DNA from: an uncultured Pirellulaceae bacterium | Lineage (GTDB): Bacteria > Planctomycetota > Planctomycetia > Pirellulales > Pirellulaceae | Reading direction: 5' to 3' | DNA: 41,571 nucleotides | Assembly (NCBI GenBank): GCA_938091115.1 | Contig: CALKNI010000146.1 | Location: forward strand, 1-41,571 | Shown here: positions 33,040-41,571 of the stretch, one piece after another | Numbering within the stretch: the stretch's first letter is position 1 | Layout of the letters: each line of letters starts with the position of its first letter | Position numbers and translations under genes: made by a program | Notes under the pieces: generated by a model | What the model was told of the DNA's origin: nothing | The model's database searches: none | The model's input: the letters and a program-made list of their open reading frames with translations, nothing else

Positions 33040-35496
33040 ATGCGACCTTATTTCGCAATCATCAAAGATTCATTTCGTGCGGCCTTAGCTTCTAGAGTGC
33101 TTTATGTTCTCTTGATTTTTATTACTTTGCTATTACTTGTTATCGCTCCATTGCACATCCGTGAGACGCTCGATTGGCAGTTGTCGGAACGAGGTTTTAA
33201 TAGTCAAGGTGTTGCCAAGGCACTTGTTGAGCGGCAAGGGCAATCTGAAGAAGCGGTAATGACACGCATCTGGGAGTTGCTTCCAGACGAAGATAATTTG
33301 AAAAATCAATTAATCGCGTTTGTCGAAAAAGGAGATACCGAAGAGGTTGAGCCTGAGACAGATGACGGAGGAGGTAGGCGTGGTGGAAGGCGGCGAGGAA
33401 ACACTGAGGGTTTAGGATTAAGGCAAGAATTAGTAGAAGGCTTGAATTCAGTAATTGAGAATCCAGATTTTTATGTGGCGTCTGACTGGAAAAATAAAGT
33501 ACTCAATCGCGAGGCTAAGGAGTTAATTGATTCCGGATACGACCAGTTGTCAGAAGTTCAGGTGAAACGCGTCAATCGGCTTCTGCTTTCCAGCGCGTTC
33601 TCAAGAAAATTAGTACCTCCAGGTGAGAGTTCGGCAATCGAGTTTTGCTATGCCATTTGGAGTCCGATTGACCCTCTCCCGATGAGTCAGCAACAGCTGT
33701 CTAAAGTTTTAATCTCAGAATTGCCGTGGTATTTTGAGAAATTAGTTCTGTCGATTGGATTGTTAATTGCGATTATTGTAACTGCCAATTTAATTCCTGA
33801 AACGTTTGAGCCAGGTTCGTTAAATCTTCTCTTGAGCAAGCCAATTTCTCGGTGGGGATTGTACGTCGCGAAGTTTGTTGGGGGGTGTGCGTTTATTGCG
33901 ATTTGCGCTGCCTATCTGTTTTTTGGCCTTTGGCTTTGGCTTGGGATTGGAATGGGGACTTGGGATCGAGCAATTTTGCTGAGTATCCCACTCTATGTGT
34001 TGGTGTTTGCGATTTATTTTGCGGTTTCTGCATTTGTCGGCTTAGTTTGGCGAAGCTCGATCGTCTCTGTAATCTTGACCTTGGTGTTTTGGGCGTTTTG
34101 CTTTTCGGTGGGCTCGGCTTATGGCCTGTTCGATACAAAAATGAAGAATACGGAGTTTTCCAGCGTATTTCCGGCAGCTGACCAGGTTTACGTGACTGAC
34201 GTATTTCGGCAGATCTATCGATGGGATGATTCAGACCAGAGCTGGAGTCTCGCTTCGGGATTGAAAATGTCCCCCGAAGATCAAATGGCGGCCAGCACGG
34301 TTACCTATTTTGCGAAATTAAGTGAAGTGCCGGCACTCCCAGGTTTGAGAGATACCCCCCAACCTGTGTTTGATCCGATCAATAATTTTGTGGTTTGTAA
34401 GCGGCTGGGTAGCTTTGCGCCTAATTCAAGCGGTAACGCAGTCAGTGTAGTACGAGAAGGCGTAGCAGAGCCTTTGGAGGTCGGTAAGTTTCCCGACAGT
34501 ACGATCCAATTATTTTCGTCCCCTCATGGTGTCATCGCTGTTGATGCAAGCGGTGAGATTTTTCGCATGAATTCGGAGATTGTCCTTGAAAAGTTCAAGG
34601 CAGCCGAGCAGGCGAAGGAGAACGCGATTAGTGAAGCAGGTGAGGCTACTGGCTCAGGCAAGGCAAAGTCTAAGGAAAAGCTGTTTGTTGAGATGGGCCA
34701 GGCGCCGGGCGTTCGGCTCCGCACGGGGTCTTCAATCAGTTACAACAACGAGTTCGATGAATTCGCTGTTTACGACGAAGGTATTCTCAAAGTTCTTGGC
34801 CTTAAAGATGGCAGCTACGATCTGAAGTCCGAATTGCTACTTAACCTTTCGTTTGACAAGAAAATGAGCGCGATGATTGCCTATTCCGGAAAAACAATTG
34901 CGGTTGCTTTTGGGAACGGTAAAGTCATCAGTGTGAATGCAGAAACGATGGTCGAGGAGAATGGTTTCCAGCTTGAATCACGATCTTCGATTCGTCAGAT
35001 AGATGGTTCACCTGACGGACGATATATCGGCGTTCTATTCAGGAATGGAAATTTATGGATGCTTGATCTGGAAAGCGGCCTGGAGATGAACAGAGTTAGT
35101 TTTTCTGGCGTTAAGCAAATTAGCACTTTCGACTTGATTGAAGATGGCAAGGTTTGGCTGGGGGAGGACATCCAGTCAGTAACGCTTTGTGATATCGAAG
35201 ATGGTGTAGTTTTGAAATCCTTTAATCCATCTTCTGATTTTATTCAGTCGTTGTATCGATATGCGATTCGGCCAGCTTATACACTTTGCCCAAAACCGAG
35301 TGAGTTTTACAAAGTCGTCAGCTATCTTGCTTCTTCATCGGATACGAGTGCCAACGAAAACGTCGATCTGAGGGATGCTGAAAGGCGTGGAAACGCACCG
35401 AGTGAATCACCGTGGGCTCCTTTGACAAGTGGCGTCATCTTTATGCTTGTGATGATCGCAGCTGGCTGTGTTGTTTTTCAGACGCGAGACTATTGA
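33040..35496 (+). CDS. ABC-2 type permease with large soluble insert resembling a beta-propeller
   Basis: This 818-residue membrane partner of the preceding ATPase has one N-terminal helix (about 20-38), a soluble segment (about 40-230) with a Gly/Arg-rich patch (110-120), and a cluster of membrane helices (about 232-252, 275-303, 311-334, 340-362). A soluble part of more than 400 residues (about 363-785) follows, then a final helix near 792-812. ELPWYFEKLVLSIGLLIAII and IPETFEPGSLNLLLSKPISR are typical of ABC-2 permeases. The second soluble part has strand-rich repeats such as SPDGRYIGVLFRNGNLWMLD, suggestive of WD40/propeller blades. ABC-2 permeases are usually much shorter, so the insert is unusual. 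Substrate unknown. Confidence 0.85.
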   Translation: MRPYFAIIKDSFRAALASRVLYVLLIFITLLLLVIAPLHIRETLDWQLSERGFNSQGVAKALVERQGQSEEAVMTRIWELLPDEDNLKNQLIAFVEKGDTEEVEPETDDGGGRRGGRRRGNTEGLGLRQELVEGLNSVIENPDFYVASDWKNKVLNREAKELIDSGYDQLSEVQVKRVNRLLLSSAFSRKLVPPGESSAIEFCYAIWSPIDPLPMSQQQLSKVLISELPWYFEKLVLSIGLLIAIIVTANLIPETFEPGSLNLLLSKPISRWGLYVAKFVGGCAFIAICAAYLFFGLWLWLGIGMGTWDRAILLSIPLYVLVFAIYFAVSAFVGLVWRSSIVSVILTLVFWAFCFSVGSAYGLFDTKMKNTEFSSVFPAADQVYVTDVFRQIYRWDDSDQSWSLASGLKMSPEDQMAASTVTYFAKLSEVPALPGLRDTPQPVFDPINNFVVCKRLGSFAPNSSGNAVSVVREGVAEPLEVGKFPDSTIQLFSSPHGVIAVDASGEIFRMNSEIVLEKFKAAEQAKENAISEAGEATGSGKAKSKEKLFVEMGQAPGVRLRTGSSISYNNEFDEFAVYDEGILKVLGLKDGSYDLKSELLLNLSFDKKMSAMIAYSGKTIAVAFGNGKVISVNAETMVEENGFQLESRSSIRQIDGSPDGRYIGVLFRNGNLWMLDLESGLEMNRVSFSGVKQISTFDLIEDGKVWLGEDIQSVTLCDIEDGVVLKSFNPSSDFIQSLYRYAIRPAYTLCPKPSEFYKVVSYLASSSDTSANENVDLRDAERRGNAPSESPWAPLTSGVIFMLVMIAAGCVVFQTRDY

Positions 35497-35925
35497 GCCA
35501 GGGATGAATGCTCAGTTTGAATCGTTGGCAATTAGTGATTTACGGAATGGCAAGTTGTTTTTTGAAAATCGTTGAAAATTTCTAGTTCCTGCGTGAATAT
35601 AATAATTTGCTGAATTTCTTCCATTTGTTTAAAAAAATAAACTTCGTTGTTGTCCCATTTATCTAGGCAATACAGTTGGAACAATCGGACGGCGAGTACT
35701 GGAATCCGCCTTGTTTTTAAGCAGTTTGTTGGCGTCTTAGAATTTGGGTGGTAAGTTTCTAACACGCGTCACAACGGAGTGCTTCCGCGATCGAGGAGGC
35801 TCATGGATTGAGTTTCCTGTTAGACACCAATTAATAAATTGTGAGTATTCTAGACCCAAAGTGTCAAAGAACTCGCGATAGGAGAGATGCAAGACAGAAA
35901 ATGCATCTCTCGGAGACTCCAAGTG
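35497..35925. other. Intergenic region with a strong hairpin before the next gene
   Basis: These 429 AT-rich bases have no gene I can support; two minus-strand open frames (77 and 91 codons) look like chance. At 35882-35891 and 35902-35911 a perfect 10-bp inverted repeat (GAGAGATGCA/TGCATCTCTC) has a 10-base loop. It ends just before a GGAG ribosome site at 35912-35915 and 15 bases before the ATG at 35926. This points to an mRNA 5' structure, perhaps regulatory. Confidence 0.6.
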
Positions 35926-36294
35926 ATGGCAAAATATTACATTCAATCGGGAAATGTTTGTTACGTAGTTGGCGCATGCGACGCCGAAGGCGCGGCGCTC
36001 TGGGCGATGCATCGTATCATGGATGAAAAGATCTGTGATTACGAAGATGCGATTCTTGAGAGTAACATTAGTCCGTTTGATTTACCCATTTCTGATGCCC
36101 ATCTCCAGGACGTGCCTCAAGCGGTTCCCTACGAAGCAATGCTCGAGGGTCTGGCTCAGTTTGGCGAAACGATTTTGGTGAGTGAACGTGGTTTTGGCCA
36201 TGATGATGCTGGCGAACTGGAAACCGAAGAAATCTTCCATCAGTGGCGACAACTAATGCAAGCTGTCGATCGCTTGCACGACCGACTTGGTTAA
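35926..36294 (+). CDS. Small conserved-looking protein of unknown function
   Basis: This 122-residue soluble, acidic protein begins MAKYYIQSGNVCYVVGACDAEGAALWAMHRIMDE. The pattern of a short beta hairpin followed by an AALWAxHR helix resembles small proteins I associate with planctomycetes, but I know no function. The middle is Asp/Pro-rich and the end is helical (FHQWRQLMQAVDRLHDRLG). I chose ATG 35926 because it follows a GGAG site. The longer frame from 35887 would start inside a hairpin. It converges with the hemerythrin-like gene, 66 bases away. Confidence 0.65.
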   Translation: MAKYYIQSGNVCYVVGACDAEGAALWAMHRIMDEKICDYEDAILESNISPFDLPISDAHLQDVPQAVPYEAMLEGLAQFGETILVSERGFGHDDAGELETEEIFHQWRQLMQAVDRLHDRLG

Positions 36295-36360
36295 AAATGC
36301 TGTGTTAGGTAATCGATAACGTTAGTCGACTCAAAAAGTGTGATCGACCTCTAACCGCCG

Positions 36361-36900
36361 TCAATCCCCCACTCCAAAGTCTTCATTACAGAGCCTCATC
36401 ATCAGGTCCATTTCTGCGTGTTCGTGGTGGGCGAGATCGCAGCAAAAGCGGTCAAATGATTCGGCAATTTGTTGAAACTGAATCTGAGGGATTGATTCTC
36501 GATAGACGACCTGCCAGGTAGCTTCAATGATTTCGCTCAGTTGCAGGTATAGCGTCTCATGGTCTTGCTGAAGGCTCGTAGCGTTTTGGCTAACCTTCGG
36601 GTTTTTCAGGGCCGAATGTTGAAAGTAGCCGTAGCATTCTTCCAGTGCGAAATAGGTTTCCATTTCGTCGCGAAGGTCGGAGAGTTGTTCGGCGACCTGT
36701 TGAGCAAACTTTCCAGAGTTGGAAGCGAAACGTTTTGTCCGGTCTCCGGTAGCATGCATGATCTCGTGATAAACATTATTCAGTAGTTCACGAAACCCGT
36801 AATCCGTTTTGATTTCTTGCAGGAAGGGAACATTAATGGTGATGCCGGCAGCCTCTGCACCACTTTGGCGAAATTCAGTTTCTGATATCCAAGTGCTCAT
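36361..36900 (-). CDS. Hemerythrin-like (HHE) domain protein
   Basis: This 179-residue helical protein resembles the hemerythrin HHE cation-binding fold, which binds a di-iron centre and often O2. Candidate ligands lie in successive helices: NVYHEIMH (about 42-49), the MET-YFALEE segment (about 80-87), QQDHETLY (about 111-118) and LAHHEHAEMDLMM (about 156-168). The length and late HHEHAEMD motif support the family. No signal peptide or extra domain is present. The ATG at 36900 has GAGG six bases upstream. Possible roles are oxygen or iron sensing or storage. The assignment is by motif only. Confidence 0.7.
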   Translation of the reverse strand: MSTWISETEFRQSGAEAAGITINVPFLQEIKTDYGFRELLNNVYHEIMHATGDRTKRFASNSGKFAQQVAEQLSDLRDEMETYFALEECYGYFQHSALKNPKVSQNATSLQQDHETLYLQLSEIIEATWQVVYRESIPQIQFQQIAESFDRFCCDLAHHEHAEMDLMMRLCNEDFGVGD

Positions 36901-37300
36901 CTTTTTCCTCGCTCATAACGTGGGGCGTAATTGCCAATCTGTTGGGCCTGTGGGAGAAAGTGGAATTTACATTTGACGCCTTCAGTTGCTGTATGCAAAT
37001 AAATCGCGTTGTAGAATGAGCTCAAATCTGAGTGACATTCTTTAAAAGTATTTCCTTTCAGGGTGTTGAGTCAATCTCCGCGTTAGCCACAATCCTTAGT
37101 TTATGGTGACCGAATCCGAAGGCAAGGAAAATCAATTCCCTGGAAATGGGGAAAGATGTCAAACTTGCTGCGAAGGGAATCAATGCAGACATTGATTTTT
37201 TCGATAGCGTGATATTTATTCGTTAAAATAAATAATAGATATTTTAGATCGCCCTTATTTAGTTTTGGTTGGAATTTATTTTTTTATCTCTGAGTAATAC
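36901..37300. other. Divergent intergenic region with a plus-strand terminator
   Basis: These 400 bases separate the hemerythrin-like and Nudix genes. I see no protein gene. The region holds a plus-strand intrinsic terminator (37178-37201) with no annotated gene ending upstream of it, so a small RNA transcribed rightward is possible. The last 90 bases are AT-rich and probably contain the Nudix gene promoter. Confidence 0.4.
37178..37201 (+). terminator. Orphan intrinsic terminator
   Basis: A perfect 8-bp stem AATCAATG/CATTGATT (37178-37185 with 37190-37197) has a CAGA tetraloop and is followed on the plus strand by T (37196-37201). The stem is AT-rich. No gene on the plus strand ends within 880 bases upstream. 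Confidence 0.55.
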
Positions 37301-37849
37301 ATGTCCCAACACGGTCCCTGGTTTATCAAAGACTCAAAAGATGTTTACAGCGATCCGTTCATTAACGTGCGGTTGGACCAAGTCATTCGACCCGACGGCG
37401 ACGACGGCCAGCACGTTGTTGTATTAATGAAACCCGGCGTTTGCGTTTTAGCAATCGACGAACAAAAGAATGTCTATTTGACACGAGAGTTTCACTATGG
37501 CATTGGACGCTACTCGCTCGAAGCAGTTTCTGGCGGAATCGATCCGGGCGAGCAGGCAGACGCGACTGCCAAGCGAGAGTTGGCGGAAGAACTGGGATTG
37601 ACCGCCGAGAATTGGGAAGCGGTTGGCTCGGTCGATCCGTTTACGACCATCGTTGTTTCACCAACGAAGACTTATATAGCGCGTGGATTAACGAAAACCC
37701 CCAGTAATCCTGAAGGCACTGAACTTATTGAAACGGTTGTCATGCCGTTAACTGAGGCAGTTGAACGGGTTAACTCTGGCGAGATTACTCACGCGCCGAC
37801 CTGTGTTTTGGTGTTGCAGGCAATGATGAAAGAAAATTCGTTGTCCTAA
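37301..37849 (+). CDS. Nudix hydrolase, ADP-ribose pyrophosphatase-like
   Basis: This 182-residue soluble enzyme has a perfect Nudix box (G-x5-E-x7-REUxEExGU), read as GGIDPGEQADATAKRELAEE followed by LGL. The preceding strands (VCVLAIDEQKNVYLTREFHYGIGRYSLEAVSG) match ADP-ribose/nucleoside-diphosphate sugar pyrophosphatases. The exact substrate cannot be read. Nudix enzymes cleave nucleoside diphosphates linked to another group and need magnesium. The ATG at 37301 gives MSQHGPWFIKDSKDVYSDPF, a usual start for the family. The gene stands alone, convergent with the TPR gene. Confidence 0.9.
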   Translation: MSQHGPWFIKDSKDVYSDPFINVRLDQVIRPDGDDGQHVVVLMKPGVCVLAIDEQKNVYLTREFHYGIGRYSLEAVSGGIDPGEQADATAKRELAEELGLTAENWEAVGSVDPFTTIVVSPTKTYIARGLTKTPSNPEGTELIETVVMPLTEAVERVNSGEITHAPTCVLVLQAMMKENSLS

Positions 37850-37916
37850 GTGCGGACTCGAGTTAGTTGAATATGTTCTGGATGAAAGTGCTGCGTTTTT
37901 AATTGTTGGGTCGGGC

Positions 37917-39431
37917 TTAATTTGAGAGTTGTTGGAGCATTTTTTTCGCTCTTGCCCGGTACAGAAACAGCCCACGGTATTTCAATGCCTGTTCTAGAGT
38001 GGTTTTTGAATTCTCTTTTTCCCCCATTGTGTTTAAGACTGAAGCGGCAAAAAATCTAATCTCCGGAGATGCATTTTGTTGCTGCAACGCTCTTCCGATT
38101 ACCGTTTTCGCTTGTTCAGTCTTACCTCCTCGCAAAAGAATGTAACCGCGAGCTGCTTGAGCGATGACGTTGTTCGGCAGGGCGCGAAGATTTCTGTTGG
38201 CGATTTCAAGTGCCATTTTTTGTTTCTCCGAATCGTCACTCTCAATTAAACACAAGGCGTACATGTTGGATGCGTCAAAGTTGTTTGGAAACTGCTTGTA
38301 GAGCTTTCCGTAGTGCGATTCGGCGACACCGTATGATTCCCCTGCAAAAGCAATTTTCGCTTTGAGGGATAGCGACTGGGGTGTTTCACCGGCAACATCA
38401 GCTTTTTTGATGGCTGAATTTGCCATTGGGAATTGTTCTTCATTGACTGCCCAGCTGGCAACTTCCAATTGGACTTGAGGGCTGTCGGCGTACGTTTCTG
38501 CTGCTGCTTGAATCCAAACCTTCGCCGTATCAAATTTTCCCGTTCGCTGAAACCAGTTTGCCACGATGATTTCGGGCGGCCTAGTTTGGGGGAGGGCGGT
38601 TTGAAGTTGTTTCAAAAAGAGCAGGCTTTGCTCAAGATTTTTTTCATTAAATTCGAGTTCAGCTGAAACCATCAAAGCTTTGGGGTTTTCGGGGCGTAAC
38701 TCTCTGAGTCTTGTGAGGTAACGTCGCGCATCCACAAAACGTCTTTGTCGCATGGCGATGTCCGTTGACCCATCAAGATATTGCGCTTCGTAAAAGGCGG
38801 CTGAAACAGGCGAGAGGTTCGCGTTTTTGATCACTCGCTCGAGTTTTTCCAACAATGCCAGCGCATCAGTGGATCGATTTTCATTAATGGCCAATCTGGC
38901 AAAGGTCGAATAAACAGCTGGTTTGTCGGGATGCTGCAGGGCGGCTCGTTCTAGCAAAACTCTCCCGGATTTTGGATCCTGGATAGCGAAGCTAAGCCCG
39001 GCGAGCATAACATCGGCTGGAGGGAAATTTGGATCTGTCAGTGATTGAGCTGTCATCAACTCAATGACCAACTTCGCATCTCTTGCTTGGAACGCTTTGA
39101 CTGCGTCACCGATGACCTTTTGTTGTTCAGGATTGGATGCCGGATCGCCGGGGATCAGGTTGTTCAGTTCCTGGACGAGTTGCTTAAACATTTTTTCTGT
39201 TTGCTGCTGCGCTGCCTTTGCAGTGGGTGGGGCGACGGCCGGTTTCGAGGGACTGAGTGGACTAGAACGCGTACCATCAACTTCCTGTGGTGGTCGAAAT
39301 TCAGTTCCCGTTTGCCCGATGGCAGACAGTGGCCAGAGGCATGCCGTTGCCAATAGTGAGATGATCGACAATTTGTGGGTTAACAATCGCGGTGAGCGGT
39401 ACGTTGCTGCTCGAGGTAATGATGAAGGCAT
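37917..39431 (-). CDS. Secreted tetratricopeptide-repeat protein
   Basis: This protein of about 504 residues has an N-terminal signal peptide (hydrophobic LSIISLLATACLWPLSAIG) and a Pro/Gln-rich linker. Helical TPR-like repeats then fill the rest; clear ones include VYSTFARLAINENRSTDALA, ESHYGKLYKQFPNNFDASNM, and AARGYILLRGGKTEQAKTVI. TPR arrays usually bind partner proteins; no enzyme domain is visible. I chose ATG 39431 because GGAG lies seven bases upstream. The frame extends to a TTG at 39470, which would put 13 more residues before the signal peptide. It follows metF on the same strand by 70 bases; no functional link is evident. Confidence 0.8.
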   Translation of the reverse strand: MPSSLPRAATYRSPRLLTHKLSIISLLATACLWPLSAIGQTGTEFRPPQEVDGTRSSPLSPSKPAVAPPTAKAAQQQTEKMFKQLVQELNNLIPGDPASNPEQQKVIGDAVKAFQARDAKLVIELMTAQSLTDPNFPPADVMLAGLSFAIQDPKSGRVLLERAALQHPDKPAVYSTFARLAINENRSTDALALLEKLERVIKNANLSPVSAAFYEAQYLDGSTDIAMRQRRFVDARRYLTRLRELRPENPKALMVSAELEFNEKNLEQSLLFLKQLQTALPQTRPPEIIVANWFQRTGKFDTAKVWIQAAAETYADSPQVQLEVASWAVNEEQFPMANSAIKKADVAGETPQSLSLKAKIAFAGESYGVAESHYGKLYKQFPNNFDASNMYALCLIESDDSEKQKMALEIANRNLRALPNNVIAQAARGYILLRGGKTEQAKTVIGRALQQQNASPEIRFFAASVLNTMGEKENSKTTLEQALKYRGLFLYRARAKKMLQQLSN

Positions 39432-39501
39432 GAACGAACTCCGTCTCAATTGGTGGATTGAACAACTCAAGGCTGGTTTAGTTTAGTGATCGAAAGCCAG
39501 T

Positions 39502-40377
39502 TTAGTCACTTGGGGAGGTGCGGTTAATCGAAGTCATAATTTGGACCGTCGCGTCGGATTTGTTAAGAACATAAAAATGTAGTCCGGCGACATCTGCATC
39601 GATGAGTTCCTGTGTCTGTTGAATTGCCTGAGCTACGCCGATTTTAAATTGATCGTCAGGCTCTGGATTTGCTTCGAGTTCCTGAACAAACGGGGCGGGA
39701 AGCTTGGCTCCGCAAAGCGATGAAATGCGCTGGATTTGCTTGAGACTGGTGACCGGTAACAGACCCGGAACGATCGGAATGTTGATACCTTTTTGTTCAC
39801 AGAGGTCTCGAAATCGGAAAAAATCTTCGTTGTTGTAAAACAACTGGGTGACGATTGCGTGCGCGCCGGCATCGACTTTTCGTTTTAGATTGTCAAGATC
39901 AACGTCAAGGCTTGGCGCTTCTCGGTGTTTTTCTGGATAACCGGCCACAAGTACACCAAGATCATTAAATTCAGCGTTGATCAGTTCGACTAACTCATTG
40001 GCGTAGCGATAGCCCCCCTCGGTTGCCTGAAATTCAGTTTCTCCTTGAGGAGGGTCACCCCTCAGAGCAACGATGTAGTCAACCGATCGAGCTCGGGCCT
40101 GTTCGAGGTATGTTCTCAAATCATCCACACTGCTACCGACAAGCGTAAGGTGAGATGCAACTGGGATGTTGTACAAGTTTTTAACGTCTTCAATGATGTC
40201 GAGCGTTTTACCTTGCGTTGACCCACCAGCTCCGTAGGTGCAAGTAACAAAGTCCGGTGAAAACTGCATCAGTTGTTTGACGTGGCGGCGAAGACTTTTT
40301 TCACCGGCGGGTGTTTTGGGTGGAAACAACTCATACGAGGTGACTTGTTTCTTTTTAAACAGTTGAGAAAGCGACAT
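39502..40377 (-). CDS. metF: 5,10-methylenetetrahydrofolate reductase MetF
   Basis: This 291-residue flavoprotein reduces methylene-tetrahydrofolate to methyl-tetrahydrofolate for methionine synthesis. The TIM-barrel motifs are clear: SYELFPPKTPAGE at the start with the catalytic Glu, FVTCTYGAGGSTQGKTLD, HLTLVGSS, IVALRGDPPQGE, VAGYPEKHREAPSLDVDLDNLKRKVDAGA, and IVTQLFYNNEDFFRF, followed by IPIVPGLLPVTSLKQI. The length is normal for the bacterial enzyme. ATG 40377 gives MSLSQLFKKKQVTSYE. A 180-base gap separates it from the GlmU-like gene upstream; I see no S-box or other riboswitch there. Confidence 0.97.
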   Translation of the reverse strand: MSLSQLFKKKQVTSYELFPPKTPAGEKSLRRHVKQLMQFSPDFVTCTYGAGGSTQGKTLDIIEDVKNLYNIPVASHLTLVGSSVDDLRTYLEQARARSVDYIVALRGDPPQGETEFQATEGGYRYANELVELINAEFNDLGVLVAGYPEKHREAPSLDVDLDNLKRKVDAGAHAIVTQLFYNNEDFFRFRDLCEQKGINIPIVPGLLPVTSLKQIQRISSLCGAKLPAPFVQELEANPEPDDQFKIGVAQAIQQTQELIDADVAGLHFYVLNKSDATVQIMTSINRTSPSD

Positions 40378-40557
40378 TGGAATTCGAAATGATTGTGGAA
40401 TTGAAATTAGATGCTGTCATGATAAGTTCGCAGTCGTTACGGAGACAGTCCAGATTGAAAAACCGTGGGAAGATTGAGCGTTTTTGAAGACGTTCCGAGC
40501 GAAACAAGCAGAAATAAGCGGGTACTGGTTTTTGTAAATTGTTATGGAATTGGCGGT

Positions 40558-41571
40558 CTACAGCGAGATCGGCTCATTAGAGAGGCTGTCGGGTCGCTCA
40601 TGTTGCGTATTCCGGTACATATCGAGAATCAATTCGATATCACAAGGACGCTGGGTAACATTCCGGCGAGAAAACATTCTCTTCTGAGTGGTCACAATGA
40701 CTTCGGGGGGGAGGTTACCAACTTTCTCGAAGGTGCGCGCGTAATTTACAAAGCTCGGCACGTTGGTCGTCGCGAATCCGTATACCATACTCGCGGTGCC
40801 GATTGTTTTGCCAGTAAAGATGCTGGTGTTGATCGCGGTTTTCGCATAGTCACCCATAATACAGCCAACGAATTGCATTCCCGATGCGACCTTTTCCGAT
40901 CCATACTGCATATTGACCATACCGTAGGTGTTTTTCAGATCGCTGTTACAGGTGCCAGCTCCCAGGTTGATCCAGCTGCCAAGGTAGCTGTGCCCAAGAA
41001 ATCCATGATGTTGTTTGTTAGTGTATGCCTCGAGAATGGTGCTCTCAACTTCTCCCCCAATTTTGCAGGTATGGGATATAGAGACACAATCCTTGATCGA
41101 AGCGTGTTCACTAATTCGAGTTCTGGGGCCAATGTAAACTGGCCCTCTAATAAAACAAAACGGTCCAATTTTAACATCTGCGTCAATGACGATTGGCCCT
41201 GGTTTTGAATCAAATAAAACCGGATCAACAATTTGCACGCCATCGGCAACAAACACATTCTCATATTTTTCAGTGTAATTACCTTGAGCGATTCGATAAT
41301 TGAGATTACCTGGGAATGATTGAATATTATTGCCAATGATTTCGTGTGGGTAATCGAATAATGACAATTCGTCTTCTGTAACTTCGCAGTCAGGACGGCT
41401 TCCATGTGATTCGATTATTTCAAGCCAACTGGATCGCGGGTAATCTTGTAGAGTACTAGTTGGAATAATTGCAGCAGCGGTTGCCCAGCCAACGCGAATC
41501 AAAATGCCTTCCGGGAGCAGTTGATTCGACGATTCCATTAACGCAGAGATCTTCTCCCAGTTTTTTACCGT
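40558..41571 (-). CDS. GlmU-like sugar nucleotidyltransferase/acyltransferase, 5' end outside the window
   Basis: The frame stays open to the last base, and the residues before the first ATG (41538) read TVKNWEKISAL, which resembles the end of an N-terminal nucleotidyltransferase domain. The gene therefore starts beyond the window. The visible 337 residues hold a left-handed beta-helix: hexapeptide strands in PIVIDADVKIGPFCFIRGPVYIGPRTRISEHA, then the NKQHHGFLGHSYLG and WINLGAGTCNSDLKNTYG motifs. These are hallmarks of the alternative GlmU-type family (TIGR03991) that combines sugar-1-phosphate nucleotidyl transfer and glucosamine-1-phosphate acetylation for UDP-GlcNAc supply. The true substrates are not proven. 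Confidence 0.88.
   Translation of the reverse strand, partial: TVKNWEKISALMESSNQLLPEGILIRVGWATAAAIIPTSTLQDYPRSSWLEIIESHGSRPDCEVTEDELSLFDYPHEIIGNNIQSFPGNLNYRIAQGNYTEKYENVFVADGVQIVDPVLFDSKPGPIVIDADVKIGPFCFIRGPVYIGPRTRISEHASIKDCVSISHTCKIGGEVESTILEAYTNKQHHGFLGHSYLGSWINLGAGTCNSDLKNTYGMVNMQYGSEKVASGMQFVGCIMGDYAKTAINTSIFTGKTIGTASMVYGFATTNVPSFVNYARTFEKVGNLPPEVIVTTQKRMFSRRNVTQRPCDIELILDMYRNTQHERPDSLSNEPISL

Noticed and set aside
35532..36012. Two overlapping minus-strand open frames (77 and 91 codons)
   Set aside because: Neither has a recognisable motif or good ribosome site, and the second overlaps the plus-strand gene at 35926.
40378..40557. Possible riboswitch upstream of metF
   Set aside because: I looked for an S-box-like arrangement of helices and a terminator and found neither.
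40465..41208. 247-codon open frame on the plus strand
   Set aside because: It is antisense to the GlmU-like gene, which has clear hexapeptide repeats and family motifs. The plus-strand translation has no recognisable domain.
1..41571. CRISPR arrays, insertion sequences or further tRNA/rRNA genes
   Set aside because: I saw no regularly spaced repeats, no transposase gene with inverted ends, and no other cloverleaf or rRNA-like stretch on either strand.

Overview
The window looks like chromosomal DNA of a planctomycete, probably Pirellulaceae-like. The signs are a TIGR03790-family secreted protein, an ECF sigma factor paired with a zinc-finger serine/threonine kinase homologue, a very large secreted CxxCH cytochrome joined to LamG-like and beta-propeller regions, paired NfeD proteins, and few strong Shine-Dalgarno sites. 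This assignment rests on domain style, not on a database search.

Layout. (1) 1-830: a frameshifted tyrosine integrase remnant beside the 3' end of a tRNA-Asn gene, an old tRNA-targeted insertion. (2) 1141-14306: a phosphate block. pstS-pstC-pstA-pstB-phoU-phoB run leftward, with an intrinsic terminator between pstS and pstC. phoR lies further right, behind a TIGR03790 protein gene. Diverging from phoR is a low-affinity system, a DUF47/PhoU-like accessory gene plus pit. PstA carries a large insert with an internal duplication. (3) 14540-21560: two NfeD membrane proteins, then a 1304-residue dihaem secreted protein. (4) 21670-28544: a leftward histidine operon, hisG-hisCB(fusion)-hisH-hisF-hisIE-hisD. 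It is preceded by a sigma70-type promoter, a 17-codon leader peptide with four His codons, and mutually exclusive hairpins ending in an intrinsic terminator. I read this as a classical his attenuator. The HisIE protein carries an extra N-terminal domain, and the hisIE-hisD pair mirrors the domain order of fungal HIS4. hisA and hisN are not in the window. (5) 28588-31757: a leftward SUFU-domain gene, an ECF sigma factor and a kinase homologue whose HRD motif reads HRH. (6) 31982-35496: an ABC-2 type exporter (ATPase plus an unusual permease with a large soluble domain). (7) 35926-41571: a small conserved-looking protein behind a strong 5' hairpin, a hemerythrin-like protein, a Nudix hydrolase, a secreted TPR protein, metF, and the 3' part of a GlmU-like sugar-nucleotidyl/acyltransferase cut by the window edge.

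How the parts work together. PstSCAB imports phosphate at high affinity, PhoU/PhoR/PhoB sense and respond, and Pit/DUF47 gives low-affinity transport. The his operon makes most of the histidine pathway and appears to be controlled by ribosome stalling on its leader. The sigma factor and kinase homologue probably form one signalling pair. The most unusual items are the his attenuator, the HIS4-like HisIE, the HisC-HisB fusion, the PstA insert and the HRH kinase homologue.
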